From NCBI GenBank assembly GCA_017744365.1, contig JAGIBL010000007.1:1-64000 (forward strand): a DNA stretch of 64,000 nucleotides, written 5' to 3'. This stretch comes from Nocardioidaceae bacterium. Lineage in GTDB: Bacteria; Actinomycetota; Actinomycetes; Propionibacteriales; Nocardioidaceae. The notes under the pieces were generated by a model. It saw nothing but the letters and a program-made list of their open reading frames with translations, did not search any database and had not been told where the DNA came from. This document shows, piece after piece, positions 42,646-52,307 of this stretch; positions within the stretch are counted from its first letter, which is position 1; each line of letters starts with the position of its first letter. Position numbers and translations under genes: made by a program.

Positions 42646-44880
42646 TCAGCGCAGCTCGAAGACGTGCACCCTGCCGCTGCTGTACCGCTCGTCCGCGAAT
42701 CGGCGCACCCCGGCGAGGTCGACCCGGAAGCGCTCGTTGACGAACAGCCAGCGGACCCCGTAGCGGTCCCGCAGCCGGCCGATGGACTTCGCCGACGGGT
42801 GCTGGAAGGCCGCGTCGTTGTCCTTGAGCCGTTGCGGGTCCCAGAAGGGCCCGGCGACCGTGCTGGTGTTCGGCGGCTGGGTCTTCCCGATGATCGTCCA
42901 GATGATGTACGACCAGCCTTCGACGAGGAACTGCCGCTCGGCGTACCCGGCCATCCAGAAGCTGCGCGCGAAGCAGTATCCGCGCACCTTCTCGCAGTGC
43001 TCGTTGGTCGCCAGCAGCGTGTCCGTGGGGGTGTTCTCCCGCACCCATCGTGCCGCGGCGAGACCACCCACGGGGATCGACGGCGCGTAGGCCAGGGAAC
43101 GGGTGCCGGCCGGGTGGGTGAGTGTGCTCGGCAGGTCGCGCACGGTCGGCGCCGCGCCGATGCCGGCGAAGGCGGCGACGCACACCGGGGCCAGCAGCAG
43201 TCCGGTGACCCGGCCGTCGATTCGCGCGCTGCGGACCGCGAGGAAGGCCACCGCCACCGCGGCGAGCAGCGCCACCAGCACCGGGAGCAAGGCGTACTTC
43301 AGCACCCGCAGGTAGGGGCCGTCCTCGAGCGCATGCACGGCGTCGAACGGTGTCTCCACGGCCAGCAGGACCAGCCCGACCACACAGCTGACGGCGAACG
43401 CCAGAGCTGAGGTGCGCAGGACCTCGCGCGCCGGGAGCCGCTCGACCAGCCGGTGCAGCCCGAGTGCGCTGGCCAGCAGCACCGGGACGAACACGACGTA
43501 GACGAAGTAGACCTCGCTGAGGGACTGCTGGTGGAAGAACAGGCCCGCGCCGAAGCCGGAGGCGCACAGGGCCACCAGGAAGACGTGGTCGGCCCGGCGC
43601 CAGCCACGCCGGGCGAGCAGCCCGAACAAGCCCGCGACCGTCGAGGCGAAGCCGAGCCAGGACAGGGCCGCCAGGGCCGCGGCCGGCTTCGGCAGCTTGC
43701 CGAGGTCCGAGGTGAGCGCGAACGGGTCCGGCGCCAGGCCGTAGCTGCCCGAGGGGAAGAAGATCAGCTTGCCGACCACGAACCCGGCGACCGCGAGGAC
43801 CGCCAGTCCGGCAGCCGCCCGGTGCAGCCGGCGCTCGGCGACGGCGGCGACGACGGTCGCCGCGACCAGCCCCGCCATCAGCGTGGGCAGCGAGGTCGAC
43901 TTCGACCCGATCATGACGACCATGGCCAGCCCGGTGAGCGCCCACGCATCGCGGCCGCGCAGGTCGCCGCGGAGCAGCTCGATGCACAGCAGTACTCCGA
44001 GCAGCACCGAGCCGACCACGAAGCCCGCCGTCGGCGAGTCGATCATCCGCATCGCGAGGAGCTTCTCGCCGCTGCCATAGATCCAGCGGTTGAAGACCAG
44101 CGGTGCCAGCAGCGTGCCGGCGACGGCCACGATGCCGGGCCAGCGAGAGCCGCTGAGCCGCACCGCCGCGTGCGCGAGTGCCAGCGCGGTCAGCAGGAAC
44201 ACCGCCGGGACCGCCAGGCTTCGCAGGATCACCACCGGCTCGATGCCGGTGATCCACGACGACGCGGCGACGTGCGCGTGCGTCACCCAGTGGTACTCCA
44301 GCGGAGTGTGGTCGACGTAGGTGATCTTCGGTGGGAAGAAGTGCCGAAGGCTGCTGGCGATGCTCAGGTGGTACGGCTCGTCGAAGTACGGCCGCCGCAG
44401 CGAGAACCGGTCCGAGGGGAACCGGCCCCAGGCGTTGTGGCCGAACCAGAGCACGAGGTAGCCGAGCAGGCCCGCGACGGTCCAGGACCAGCGCAGCGGC
44501 ATCGGCTGCCGGGTACGGCGCCACAGCGCCCGACCGGGACGCGAGGTGACCGTGGCCAGCACCACCAGCACCGGCCACCCGACGTACAGGTGGGGGACGC
44601 CGGCCGCCAGGCACGCCATGTAGACCGGGAACTCCAGCACGTAGCCGGTCAGGACGCCGAAGGCGAGGTCCTCGGCCAGCGGGCGCGGCCCGCGCGACCG
44701 GGTCGCGGCACGCCAGGCGAGCGTGCCCGGCAGCACCAGCCACCCGGCCAGGTACACCCCGAACACGACGATGTCGCGCGCGCTGACCCTCGCCGCCTCG
44801 TGGAGCAGCCCCATGGCGAGCAGTGCCACCAGGGCCGCCGGCAGCCAGCCGGACCGGAGCACGCCGCGCGCCGCGATCAC
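42646..44880 (-). CDS. Large polytopic membrane protein, GT-C-like
   Basis: The 744-aa protein has about twelve or more hydrophobic segments. The early periplasmic loop contains RRPYFDEPYHLSIASSL with an acidic DE pair, the usual place of catalytic residues in GT-C transferases that use lipid-linked sugars. The C-terminal ~150 residues are soluble (VRENTPTDTLLATNEHC ... GVRWLFVNERF). It overlaps the upstream GtrA-like gene by ATGA and lies next to a GtrB-like GT2. I infer the sugar-transferring third component of a Gtr-type system. Confidence 0.75.
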   Translation of the reverse strand: MIAARGVLRSGWLPAALVALLAMGLLHEAARVSARDIVVFGVYLAGWLVLPGTLAWRAATRSRGPRPLAEDLAFGVLTGYVLEFPVYMACLAAGVPHLYVGWPVLVVLATVTSRPGRALWRRTRQPMPLRWSWTVAGLLGYLVLWFGHNAWGRFPSDRFSLRRPYFDEPYHLSIASSLRHFFPPKITYVDHTPLEYHWVTHAHVAASSWITGIEPVVILRSLAVPAVFLLTALALAHAAVRLSGSRWPGIVAVAGTLLAPLVFNRWIYGSGEKLLAMRMIDSPTAGFVVGSVLLGVLLCIELLRGDLRGRDAWALTGLAMVVMIGSKSTSLPTLMAGLVAATVVAAVAERRLHRAAAGLAVLAVAGFVVGKLIFFPSGSYGLAPDPFALTSDLGKLPKPAAALAALSWLGFASTVAGLFGLLARRGWRRADHVFLVALCASGFGAGLFFHQQSLSEVYFVYVVFVPVLLASALGLHRLVERLPAREVLRTSALAFAVSCVVGLVLLAVETPFDAVHALEDGPYLRVLKYALLPVLVALLAAVAVAFLAVRSARIDGRVTGLLLAPVCVAAFAGIGAAPTVRDLPSTLTHPAGTRSLAYAPSIPVGGLAAARWVRENTPTDTLLATNEHCEKVRGYCFARSFWMAGYAERQFLVEGWSYIIWTIIGKTQPPNTSTVAGPFWDPQRLKDNDAAFQHPSAKSIGRLRDRYGVRWLFVNERFRVDLAGVRRFADERYSSGRVHVFELR

Positions 44881-45308
44881 GACTCCTCCCGGTGCCGGAA
44901 GGAGAACAGCAGGTGCCCGAAGTAGCTGGTGACGACCATGATCGCGACGGTGACCGTCTGGCCGAGCAGCACCGGCAGACCGAGTCGTTCGACCAGCACC
45001 GTCAGCACGATCGCGTTGAGCCCGAGGATGCCGAGCTGGACGCCGGTGAAGCGGGCCAGGGCGGGGCCGGCGGGTGCGGCTTTGCCGAAGACGAACATCC
45101 GCTGGGTCGTGAACGCGATCACGATGCCGACCGAGTAGCTGAGCACCAGGGCGAGCAGGTACGGCCCGACCAGGGCGTGGAAGCCCGCGAAGAGGGCGAG
45201 CCCGAGCAGCGTGTTCAGGCCACCGACGATCAGGAAACGGACCTCACGCCGGGCCAGCAGGGCGCCGATGCGGGAGGCCGGCGCGGCTGCGCTCGTGGGC
45301 TCGGGCAT
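44877..45308 (-). CDS. GtrA-family membrane protein
   Basis: The 143-aa protein has four membrane segments and the family signature start FLIVGGLNTLLGLALF, with SYSVGIVIAFTTQRMFVF in the second half. GtrA proteins are thought to flip polyprenyl-phosphate-linked sugars. It starts the minus-strand set GtrA, GT-C-like, GT2, with an ATGA overlap to the GT-C-like gene, and is divergent from a second GT2 gene. Confidence 0.92.
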   Translation of the reverse strand: MPEPTSAAAPASRIGALLARREVRFLIVGGLNTLLGLALFAGFHALVGPYLLALVLSYSVGIVIAFTTQRMFVFGKAAPAGPALARFTGVQLGILGLNAIVLTVLVERLGLPVLLGQTVTVAIMVVTSYFGHLLFSFRHREES

Positions 45309-45393
45309 GCGGGGAATGGAGGTCCTCGGTCGGGGTGTGGGCGGCCGCCCGAGCGACCTCGGAGATACCCGGTCGCGCGAACGGCATGGCGAC

Positions 45394-45399
45394 TATAGT
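45394..45399 (+). promoter_or_regulatory. -10 box TATAGT of the plus-strand GT2 gene, leaderless
   Basis: A near-consensus box ending 7 nt before GTG 45407. It is the strongest -10 seen in the glycan locus. Confidence 0.65.
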
Positions 45400-45406
45400 C
45401 CGCATC

Positions 45407-46408
45407 GTGTCGAGCACGTCGCCCGCGCCCGGCGTGGAGCACCAGATTTCCGTCGTCATCCCGGTCTACGAGGGCGAGGGCTGTCTGGCGGCCACCGTCG
45501 GCGACCTCCTCCCCTATGTCGAGCCCCGGTCCACCAGCGCCGGGCTGCGGTACCGCGTCGCGGAGATCATCCTGGTCAACGACTGCGGCCCCGATGGCTC
45601 GCCGAGAGTGATCCGTGAGCTGGCCGCGGCGCACGACGTGGTCCGGCCGGTCTGGTTGAGCCGCAACTTCGGCCAGCACGCGGCCACCATCGCCGGGATC
45701 GCGTCGGCCGGCGGCGACTGGATCGTGACCATGGACGAGGACGGCCAGCACGACCCGGCCTACCTCGGCACCCTGCTCGACGCCGCGGTCACCGAGGGCG
45801 CCCGGGTGGTCTATGCCCAGCCGGAGAACCCGCCGCGATCCCTGGGCCGGAGCTTGGGCAAGCTGGCGTATGTCGCGGTCAACACGCTCAGCGGCGGGCC
45901 CGACGCCTCGATGTTCTCCAGCTACCGCCTCGTGGTCGGCGAGGTCGGTCGCTCGATCGCCGCCTACGCCGGCTCCGGGGTCTACCTCGACATCGCGCTC
46001 GGCTGGGTGGTCGACAGCACCATCGCGGTTCCCGTGGTGATGCGGGCCGACCGGGACCACCGCTGGGGCTACTCGCTGCGCCGCTCGGTCACCGACTTCT
46101 TCCGGATGGTCCTCACCGGCGGTACCCGCGGGCTGCGCATCGTCAGCCTGCTGGGCAGCACGCTCGCCCTCGTCGGCGTGCTGGCCGCGATCGCGCTCGT
46201 GGTCCGGCAGATCGTGAGCCCGAGCGAGGTCGAGGGCTGGACCTCGCTCGCGGTGGTGCTGCTGATCGCCTCTGGCGCGATCGTGTTCACTCTCGGCGTG
46301 GTCGCCGAGTACGTCGGCGTGACCGTGAACATGGCTCTGGGCAAGCCCCTGTACGTCGCCGTCCAGGACCCGGCGGAGAGCCCCCTCGGTCGTGACGCCC
46401 GCCGCTGA
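45407..46408 (+). CDS. GT2 glycosyltransferase, membrane-bound (second GtrB-type)
   Basis: The 333-aa protein has the same architecture as the gene at 41.6 kb: GT-A strand QISVVIPVYEGEG, acidic motif MDEDGQHDPAYL, LSRNFGQHAATIAGI, then two membrane helices (VSLLGSTLALVGVLAAIALV and VVLLIASGAIVFTLGVVAEY). GTG 45407 is chosen over the longer frame from 45335 because TATAGT lies inside the latter. The last 17 bases overlap the epimerase gene. Confidence 0.9.
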   Translation: MSSTSPAPGVEHQISVVIPVYEGEGCLAATVGDLLPYVEPRSTSAGLRYRVAEIILVNDCGPDGSPRVIRELAAAHDVVRPVWLSRNFGQHAATIAGIASAGGDWIVTMDEDGQHDPAYLGTLLDAAVTEGARVVYAQPENPPRSLGRSLGKLAYVAVNTLSGGPDASMFSSYRLVVGEVGRSIAAYAGSGVYLDIALGWVVDSTIAVPVVMRADRDHRWGYSLRRSVTDFFRMVLTGGTRGLRIVSLLGSTLALVGVLAAIALVVRQIVSPSEVEGWTSLAVVLLIASGAIVFTLGVVAEYVGVTVNMALGKPLYVAVQDPAESPLGRDARR

Positions 46409-47330
46409 GGTGCCCCTGTGGGTGGTCGGCGCCGGCGGACTGCTCGGCGGGGCCGTGGCCCGGGCCGCCCGCGAGCGCGGCATCCCGGTGCTGACGGCTC
46501 GGGTGCCCTGGTCCGACCCCGACGCCGCGGTGGCCGCGCTCACCGCGACCGCCGCCTCGCTTCCCACGACGGGCTGGCGGCTGGCCTGGTGCGCGGGTTC
46601 CGGGGTCGTGAGCAGCACGACGGACCACCTGGACGCCGAGGTCGGCACGCTGCACCGGTTCCTGACGGGCTGGCGACCTCAGGCCGACGCGAATCGCTGC
46701 GGGGTGTTCGTGGCGTCCTCGGCCGGTGGGGTGTACGCCGGCTCGGCGAGCCCGCCGTTCACGGAGAACACCGAGCCGGTGCCGATCTCGCCTTACGGCG
46801 CCGCGAAGCTGCGCGTGGAGCGGGAGTTCGAGCAGTTCGCCGAGGCCAGGGCGGTGCCGCTGCTGGTCGGCCGGATCGCCAACCTGTACGGGCCCGGCCA
46901 GGACCTGGGCAAGGGGCAGGGGCTGGTCTCGTTGCTCTGCGAGGCGCACCTGCGCCATCGGCCGCTCTCCATCTACGTGCCGCTGGACACCCGGCGGGAC
47001 TACCTGTACGTCGACGACGCGGCCGCGATGGTCCTCGACGGGCTGGATCTCCTCGCGGAGCGGCCCGGCCGGCGGGTGCGGATCCTGGCGAGCGGGCGTC
47101 CGGCGACGGTCGCGGAGCTGCTCGGCGAGCTGCGCCGGGTCTCGCGGCGACGGCCTCCGATGATCCTGGGCAGCTCCCCAGTCGCGGGAATGCAGGCGGC
47201 CGACCTGCGGTTCCGCTCGGTGGTGTGGCCCGAGCTGGACCGCCAGGTGCGTACCCCGCTGGCCGTGGGGATCGCCGCGTGTCTCGCCGCGGTTGACGCT
47301 AGTCTGCGGTGTCCGCAAGAAGGTCCGTGA
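46392..47330 (+). CDS. NAD-dependent epimerase/dehydratase family protein
   Basis: The 312-aa extended SDR has cofactor loop VVGAGGLLGGAV, Ser in ASSAGGVYAGS, the YxxxK pair in SPYGAAKLRVE and the late block LYGPGQDLGKGQGL. The sugar nucleotide it acts on is not evident. It lies in the plus-strand run of GT2, epimerase, rmlB and GtrA. GTG 46392 overlaps the GT2 end, which suggests coupling. Confidence 0.85.
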   Translation: MTPAAEVPLWVVGAGGLLGGAVARAARERGIPVLTARVPWSDPDAAVAALTATAASLPTTGWRLAWCAGSGVVSSTTDHLDAEVGTLHRFLTGWRPQADANRCGVFVASSAGGVYAGSASPPFTENTEPVPISPYGAAKLRVEREFEQFAEARAVPLLVGRIANLYGPGQDLGKGQGLVSLLCEAHLRHRPLSIYVPLDTRRDYLYVDDAAAMVLDGLDLLAERPGRRVRILASGRPATVAELLGELRRVSRRRPPMILGSSPVAGMQAADLRFRSVVWPELDRQVRTPLAVGIAACLAAVDASLRCPQEGP

Positions 47331-47370
47331 GAAGGCCCGCAAGAATGCAGAGTGTGATGGAAGGCGGGGC

Positions 47371-48360
47371 ATGAAGCTCTTGGTCACCGGTGGCGCCGGG
47401 TTCATCGGCAGCCACTACGTCCGTTCCGTGCTGTCCGGTGCCTGGGGCCTGGACGCGCCGGACCGGGTGGTGATGCTCGACAAGCTCACCTACGCCGGCA
47501 ACATCGAGAACCTCGCGCCCGTCCGCGACGACGAGCGCCTCGAGGTGGTCGTCGGCGACATCCTCGACCGTGAGCTCGTCGACAAGCTGATGGTCGAGGT
47601 GGACGCGGTGGTGCACTTCGCCGCCGAGTCGCACGTGGACCGATCCATCCTCGGCGCCCGCGACTTCGTGATGACCAACGTGGTCGGCACCCAGACCCTG
47701 CTGGACTCGGCGCTGGCGCACGGCGTGGACAAGTTCGTGCACGTCTCCACCGACGAGGTCTACGGCTCCATCCTCGAAGGCAGCTGGGACGAGAACGAGC
47801 CGCTGCTGCCCAACTCGCCGTACTCGGCGTCCAAGGCCTCCAGCGACCTGCTCGCCCGCGCCTACTTCCGTACCCACGGCGTGCCGGTGTGCATCACCCG
47901 GTGCTCGAACAACTACGGGCCCTACCAGTTCCCGGAGAAGGTCATCCCGCTGTTCGTGACCAACCTCATCGACGGGCTCAACGTCCCGCTGTACGGCGAG
48001 GGCACCAACGTGCGTGACTGGCTGCACGTCGACGACCACTGCCGGGGCATCCACCTGGTGCTGACCAAGGGCCGAGTGGGGGAGACCTACAACATCGGTG
48101 GCGGCACCGAGCTGACCAACAAGGAGCTGACCGGGCTGCTGCTGGATGCCACCGGCACCGGCTGGGACCGCGTCGAGAAGGTCACCGACCGGCTCGGCCA
48201 CGACCTGCGCTACTCCGTCGACATCACGAAGATCACCGAGGAGCTGGGTTACCGTCCAGAGGTGTCCTTCGCTCAGGGTCTCGCCGACACGGTTGCCTGG
48301 TACCGGGACAACCGCGCGTGGTGGGAGGCGCTCAAGGCGCGCGCCGCGCTCGGAGGCTGA
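47371..48360 (+). CDS. rmlB: dTDP-glucose 4,6-dehydratase
   Basis: The 329-aa extended SDR makes dTDP-4-keto-6-deoxyglucose. It has loop TGGAGFIGSHY, HFAAESHVDRSI, STDEVYG with the catalytic Asp-Glu pair, YSASKAS and RCSNNYGPYQFPEK. All are diagnostic of RmlB. ATG 47371 follows ggaaggcgggg; in-frame codons upstream to 47293 lack family similarity. No rmlC or rmlD is in the window, so the product probably goes to the WecE-like transaminase. Confidence 0.95.
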   Translation: MKLLVTGGAGFIGSHYVRSVLSGAWGLDAPDRVVMLDKLTYAGNIENLAPVRDDERLEVVVGDILDRELVDKLMVEVDAVVHFAAESHVDRSILGARDFVMTNVVGTQTLLDSALAHGVDKFVHVSTDEVYGSILEGSWDENEPLLPNSPYSASKASSDLLARAYFRTHGVPVCITRCSNNYGPYQFPEKVIPLFVTNLIDGLNVPLYGEGTNVRDWLHVDDHCRGIHLVLTKGRVGETYNIGGGTELTNKELTGLLLDATGTGWDRVEKVTDRLGHDLRYSVDITKITEELGYRPEVSFAQGLADTVAWYRDNRAWWEALKARAALGG

Positions 48361-48367
48361 GTCGTCG

Positions 48368-48898
48368 ATGGGGAGGCGGCTGCGCCGGATCACCGGGGAG
48401 GTGGCACGGTTCTCGGCGGTGAACATCGTCGCGACCGCGGTCTCGGTGTTCCTGTTCAACGCCCTGGTGCACGGCTTCAGCGGCTGGTTCGGCGGGCCGA
48501 TGCACGGCAACCCGTTCGTCGGCTACCTGCTGGCCAACAGCGTCGGCATGTTCATCTCGTTCTACGGCAGCCGCTACTACGCCTTCCGGCACCGGCACGC
48601 CGCCGGCCCGGGTGGCGGACTGCTCAACTACGTGGCGATCAACCTGTCCTCGTTCGTCATCCCGATCACCTGCCTGTGGGTCAACCGGCACGTCTTCGGC
48701 TGGGACAGCATCTACGCCGACAACATCTCCGGGAACATCATCGGCGCACTGCTGGGCAACGCCTTCCGGTTCTGGGCGTTCCGCCGGTTCGTGTTCACGG
48801 GCCGTCCGCCGCGGATGGTCGAGACGGTCCCGGAGCCGGCACCGGGCGAGCACGTGGCCGGGGAGCACGAGGCCGAGCCCGCCGGCGAGGCTTCCTAG
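48368..48898 (+). CDS. GtrA-family membrane protein (second)
   Basis: The 176-aa protein has four membrane segments with [40 protein letters not shown] and the closing [13 protein letters not shown] typical of the family. A charged Glu/Pro-rich tail of about 30 residues follows. It probably serves the polyprenyl-linked sugar made by the GT2 at 45.4 kb. It is 7 bases from rmlB and overlaps the convergent rmlA by 4. Confidence 0.88.
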   Translation: MGRRLRRITGEVARFSAVNIVATAVSVFLFNALVHGFSGWFGGPMHGNPFVGYLLANSVGMFISFYGSRYYAFRHRHAAGPGGGLLNYVAINLSSFVIPITCLWVNRHVFGWDSIYADNISGNIIGALLGNAFRFWAFRRFVFTGRPPRMVETVPEPAPGEHVAGEHEAEPAGEAS

Positions 48899-49770
48899 CG
48901 GTAGTCCTCTGACTCCAGCAGCTGCAGCAGGTACTTGCCGTACCCGGACTTCTCCAGTGTCCGGCCGCGCTCGCGCAGCTGGTCGTCGGAGAGGAAGCCC
49001 TGCCGCCAGGCGACCTCCTCGGGCGCACCGATCTTGAGGCCCTGCCGGTTCTCGATGGTGCGGATGAAGTTGCCCGCGTCGTTGAGGTCGTCGAAGGTCC
49101 CGGTGTCCAGCCAGGCGGTGCCGCGCGGAAGGATCTCCACGCTCAGCCGGCCCTGCTCCAGGTAGGTCTTGTTGACGTCGGTGATCTCGTACTCGCCGCG
49201 CGCCGACGGTTTGAGGCCCTGGGCGATCTCGACCACGCTGTTGTCGTAGAAGTACAGCCCCGGGACCGCGTAGTGCGAGCGCGGCTTCTCCGGCTTCTCC
49301 TCCAGGGAGAGCGCCTTGCGGTTCTCGTCGAACTCCACGACGCCGTACGCCGAGGGCTCGGCCACCCAGTAGGCGAACACGGTCGCCCCGTCGACCTCCT
49401 GCATCCGGTGGAAGTCACGGCCGAAGGACGGGCCGTGGAAGAGGTTGTCGCCCAGCGCCAGTGCGCAGGAGTCGTCGCCGATGAACTCCTCGCCGATGGT
49501 GAAGGCCTGGGCCAGGCCCTCCGGCTTGGGCTGCTGGGCGTAGGTGATGTCGATGCCGAACCGCTCGCCGTCGCCGAGCAGCGCGCGGAAGCGGTCGGTG
49601 TCGGTCGGAGTGGTGATGACGAGGATGTCCCGGATGCCGGCCATCATCAGCGTCGACAGCGGGTAGTAGATCATCGGCTTGTCGTACACCGGGACCAGCT
49701 GCTTGCTGGTCACCAGGGTGATCGGGTGCAGTCGGGAGCCGGTCCCTCCGGCCAAGATGATTCCGCGCAT
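48895..49770 (-). CDS. rmlA: Glucose-1-phosphate thymidylyltransferase
   Basis: The 291-aa nucleotidyltransferase makes dTDP-glucose. It has the signature [16 protein letters not shown], then [38 protein letters not shown] and [23 protein letters not shown] 49770 may be leaderless (CACACT ends 7 nt upstream), or the gene may be read from the maf side 26 bases away. It provides the dTDP-sugar for RmlB. Confidence 0.95.
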   Translation of the reverse strand: MRGIILAGGTGSRLHPITLVTSKQLVPVYDKPMIYYPLSTLMMAGIRDILVITTPTDTDRFRALLGDGERFGIDITYAQQPKPEGLAQAFTIGEEFIGDDSCALALGDNLFHGPSFGRDFHRMQEVDGATVFAYWVAEPSAYGVVEFDENRKALSLEEKPEKPRSHYAVPGLYFYDNSVVEIAQGLKPSARGEYEITDVNKTYLEQGRLSVEILPRGTAWLDTGTFDDLNDAGNFIRTIENRQGLKIGAPEEVAWRQGFLSDDQLRERGRTLEKSGYGKYLLQLLESEDYR

Positions 49771-49796
49771 GAGGGGTAGTGTGCCGTGTCCGGACC

Positions 49797-50414
49797 TCAG
49801 CTCCGGGCGGTACCCCAGAACTCGTGCCAGACGAAGCCGAGCTCGTCGAACATCAGCCGCAGCAGCGGCACGCTGATCCCGACGACGTTGTGCGGGTCAC
49901 CGGTGATCCCCGACACGTACGCCGCACCGCGGCCATCGATCTTGAACGCTCCGGCCACGCCGAGCGGCTCGCCGGTGGCCACGTACGCCTCGATCTCGGC
50001 GTCGTCGAGGTGCGCGAACCGGACCTGGGTGGCCGCTGCCCGGGCCAGCCAGACCTCGCGGTGGGTGTCGATGACGCAGTGACCGGTGTGCAGCACGCCG
50101 GTGTTGCCGCTCATCCGCTTCCAGCGGGCGATGGCGTCGGCCTCGTCGTCGGGCTTGCCGAGGATCTCGCCGTCGAGCTCGAGCACCGAGTCGCAGCCGA
50201 TCACCAGGGCGCGCGGCTGGTCCGCCGCGACCGCGACGGCCTTGAGCTGGGCGAGCTTGAGCGCCAGCGAGGACGGGTCCGGGGCGACCACGTCGTCCTC
50301 ATCGACCCCGCTGACGATCACCTCGGGGTCGAGCCCGGCCGCGCGCAGCGTCTTGAGGCGTGCGGGACTCGCGGAGGCGAGGATGAGCCGGGTCGGGGGT
50401 GACACGGCCTTCAT
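49797..50414 (-). CDS. maf: Maf-family nucleotide pyrophosphatase
   Basis: The 205-aa protein has the N-terminal [18 protein letters not shown], the catalytic Asp in [18 protein letters not shown] and the family block [13 protein letters not shown]. Maf proteins hydrolyse non-canonical or normal NTPs; which one is not clear. Its ATG abuts the TAG stop of the epsilon gene (TAGATG), so it is translationally linked to the carboxylase genes, an arrangement common in actinobacteria. Confidence 0.93.
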   Translation of the reverse strand: MKAVSPPTRLILASASPARLKTLRAAGLDPEVIVSGVDEDDVVAPDPSSLALKLAQLKAVAVAADQPRALVIGCDSVLELDGEILGKPDDEADAIARWKRMSGNTGVLHTGHCVIDTHREVWLARAAATQVRFAHLDDAEIEAYVATGEPLGVAGAFKIDGRGAAYVSGITGDPHNVVGISVPLLRLMFDELGFVWHEFWGTARS

Positions 50415-50642
50415 CTAACGGGGCAGGCCGCTGGCGCGCCAGCCGCCACGCCCGTGCGCGAGCGCCCCGTCCGCGAGTGGCCGCCGCAGCCGGCGGGCGT
50501 GCGCGGCCCACTGCGGCGCCGGCTTCTTCTCCGGTACGGCGGAGGTGCCGATGCTCGAGAGCACCGCCACGATCGCGGCGATCTCCTCGTCGGTGGCGTC
50601 GGCCGTGATCACCCGCAGCACGGGCTGTGTCTGCTCGCTCAC
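50415..50642 (-). CDS. Acyl-CoA carboxylase epsilon subunit
   Basis: The 75-aa protein begins [20 protein letters not shown] and ends with basic [12 protein letters not shown], the AccE5/PccE-type fold that clamps the beta subunit in actinobacterial carboxylases. GTG 50642 overlaps the beta-subunit stop by 4 bases (GTGA). Its presence indicates an acetyl/propionyl-CoA carboxylase of the actinobacterial type. Confidence 0.9.
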   Translation of the reverse strand: MSEQTQPVLRVITADATDEEIAAIVAVLSSIGTSAVPEKKPAPQWAAHARRLRRPLADGALAHGRGGWRASGLPR

Positions 50643-52258
50643 AGCGGGATGTTCCCGTGCTTCTTGGGCGGCAGGGTCTCCCGCTTGGTGGCCAGCAGGC
50701 GCAGCGCCTTGACGACCTCGACGCGGGTCTCGTGCGGGGCGATGACGGCGTCGATGTAGCCGCGCTCGGCCGCGATGTAGGGGTTCGCGAGGGTGTCCTC
50801 GTACTCCTGGATCAGCTCGGCGCGCTTGGCCTCGACGTCACCGCCCTCGGCCTCGACCTGGGCGAGCGTCTTGCGGTGCACGATGTTGGCCGCGCCCTGG
50901 GCGCCCATGACCGCGATCTGGCCGGTCGGCCAGGACAGGTTGATGTCGGCGCCGAGGTGCTTGGAGCCCATCACGTCGTACGCGCCGCCGTACGCCTTGC
51001 GGGTGATGATCGTCACCAGCGGCACGGTCGCCTCGGCGTAGGCGTAGATCAGCTTGGCGCCGCGGCGGATGATGCCGTTCCACTCCTGGTCGGTGCCCGG
51101 CAGGAAGCCCGGCACGTCCACGAAGGTCAGCACCGGGATGTTGAACGCGTCGCAGGTGCGCACGAACCGGGCGGCCTTCTCGGAGGCGTCGATGTCGAGG
51201 GTGCCGGCGAACTGCATCGGCTGGTTGGCGACCACGCCGACCGACTTGCCCTCGACCCGGCCGTAGCCGATGAGGATGTTCGGCGCGAAGAGCGGCATCA
51301 CCTCGAGGAACTCGCCGTCGTCGAGCACCGACTCGATCACCGTGTGCATGTCGTACGGCTGGTTCGGCGAGTCCGGGATCAGGGTGTCCAGCGCCCGGTC
51401 CTCGTCGCTGATCTCGAGGTCCGCGACATCGTCGTACGACGGCGGGTCGTCCAGGTTGTTCTGCGGCAGGTAGGAGAGCAGCGCCTTGGTGTACTCCAGC
51501 GCGTCGTCCTCGTCGGCGCCCATGTAGTGGGCGTTGCCGGACTTGGTGTTGTGCGCCCGGGCGCCGCCGAGCTCCTCCATCGTCACGTCCTCGCCGGTGA
51601 CGGTCTTGATGACGTCGGGACCGGTGATGAACATCGCCGAGGTCTGGTCGACCATGATGGTGAAGTCGGTGACCGCGGGGGAGTACACATGGCCGCCGGC
51701 GCAGTTGCCCATGATGAGGCTGATCTGCGGGATCACCCCGGAGGCGTGCACGTTGCGGCGGAAGATCTCGCCGTACAGGCCGAGCGAGACGACGCCCTCC
51801 TGAATGCGGGCGCCGGCGCCCTCGTTGATGCCGATGATCGGGCAGCCGGTCTTGATGGCGAGGTCCATCACCTTGGTGATCTTCTCGCCGTACACCTCGC
51901 CCAGCGAGCCGCCGAAGACGGTGAAGTCCTGGGAGAAGACGCACACCTGGCGGCCGTCGATGGTGCCGTACCCGGTGATCACGCCGTCGCCGTACGGGCG
52001 GTTCTTCTCCAGCCCGAACGCGGTCGAGCGGTGCCGGGCCAGCTCGTCGAGCTCGACGAACGAGCCCTCGTCGAAGAGCGCCTCGATCCGCTCGCGGGCG
52101 GTCTTCTTGCCCTTGGCGTGCTGCTTCTCGACCGCCTTGGCCGAGCCGGCGTGCACCGCCTCGTCGATGCGGCGGTCCAGGTCGGCCAGCTTGCCGGCCG
52201 TGGTGTGCACGTCGATGTCGCTCGGCACCTCGGTGCCCTCGCCGGGATGTGCGCTCAC
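50639..52258 (-). CDS. Acyl-CoA carboxylase beta subunit (carboxyltransferase, AccB/PccB type)
   Basis: The 539-aa crotonase-fold carboxyltransferase has [33 protein letters not shown], the oxyanion elements [16 protein letters not shown] and the C-terminal [17 protein letters not shown] and [12 protein letters not shown]. It transfers CO2 from biotin on the alpha subunit to propionyl- or acetyl-CoA. GTG 52258 has aaggag 8 bases upstream; the longer open frame beyond it is non-coding. It is divergent from birA, which biotinylates its partner. Confidence 0.95.
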   Translation of the reverse strand: MSAHPGEGTEVPSDIDVHTTAGKLADLDRRIDEAVHAGSAKAVEKQHAKGKKTARERIEALFDEGSFVELDELARHRSTAFGLEKNRPYGDGVITGYGTIDGRQVCVFSQDFTVFGGSLGEVYGEKITKVMDLAIKTGCPIIGINEGAGARIQEGVVSLGLYGEIFRRNVHASGVIPQISLIMGNCAGGHVYSPAVTDFTIMVDQTSAMFITGPDVIKTVTGEDVTMEELGGARAHNTKSGNAHYMGADEDDALEYTKALLSYLPQNNLDDPPSYDDVADLEISDEDRALDTLIPDSPNQPYDMHTVIESVLDDGEFLEVMPLFAPNILIGYGRVEGKSVGVVANQPMQFAGTLDIDASEKAARFVRTCDAFNIPVLTFVDVPGFLPGTDQEWNGIIRRGAKLIYAYAEATVPLVTIITRKAYGGAYDVMGSKHLGADINLSWPTGQIAVMGAQGAANIVHRKTLAQVEAEGGDVEAKRAELIQEYEDTLANPYIAAERGYIDAVIAPHETRVEVVKALRLLATKRETLPPKKHGNIPL

Positions 52259-52294
52259 GCTCTCGACTCCTTGTTCCACGTCTGGGTCCTGCGC

Positions 52295-52301
52295 CAATCT
52301 A
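52295..52301. promoter_or_regulatory. Overlapping divergent -10 boxes (CAATCT plus, TAGATT minus)
   Basis: Plus CAATCT (52295-52300) ends 7 nt before GTG 52308 of birA. Minus TAGATT (52296-52301) would start the carboxylase mRNA near 52289, with a leader that holds aaggag (52267-52272). Confidence 0.5.
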
Positions 52302-52307
52302 GTGGTT

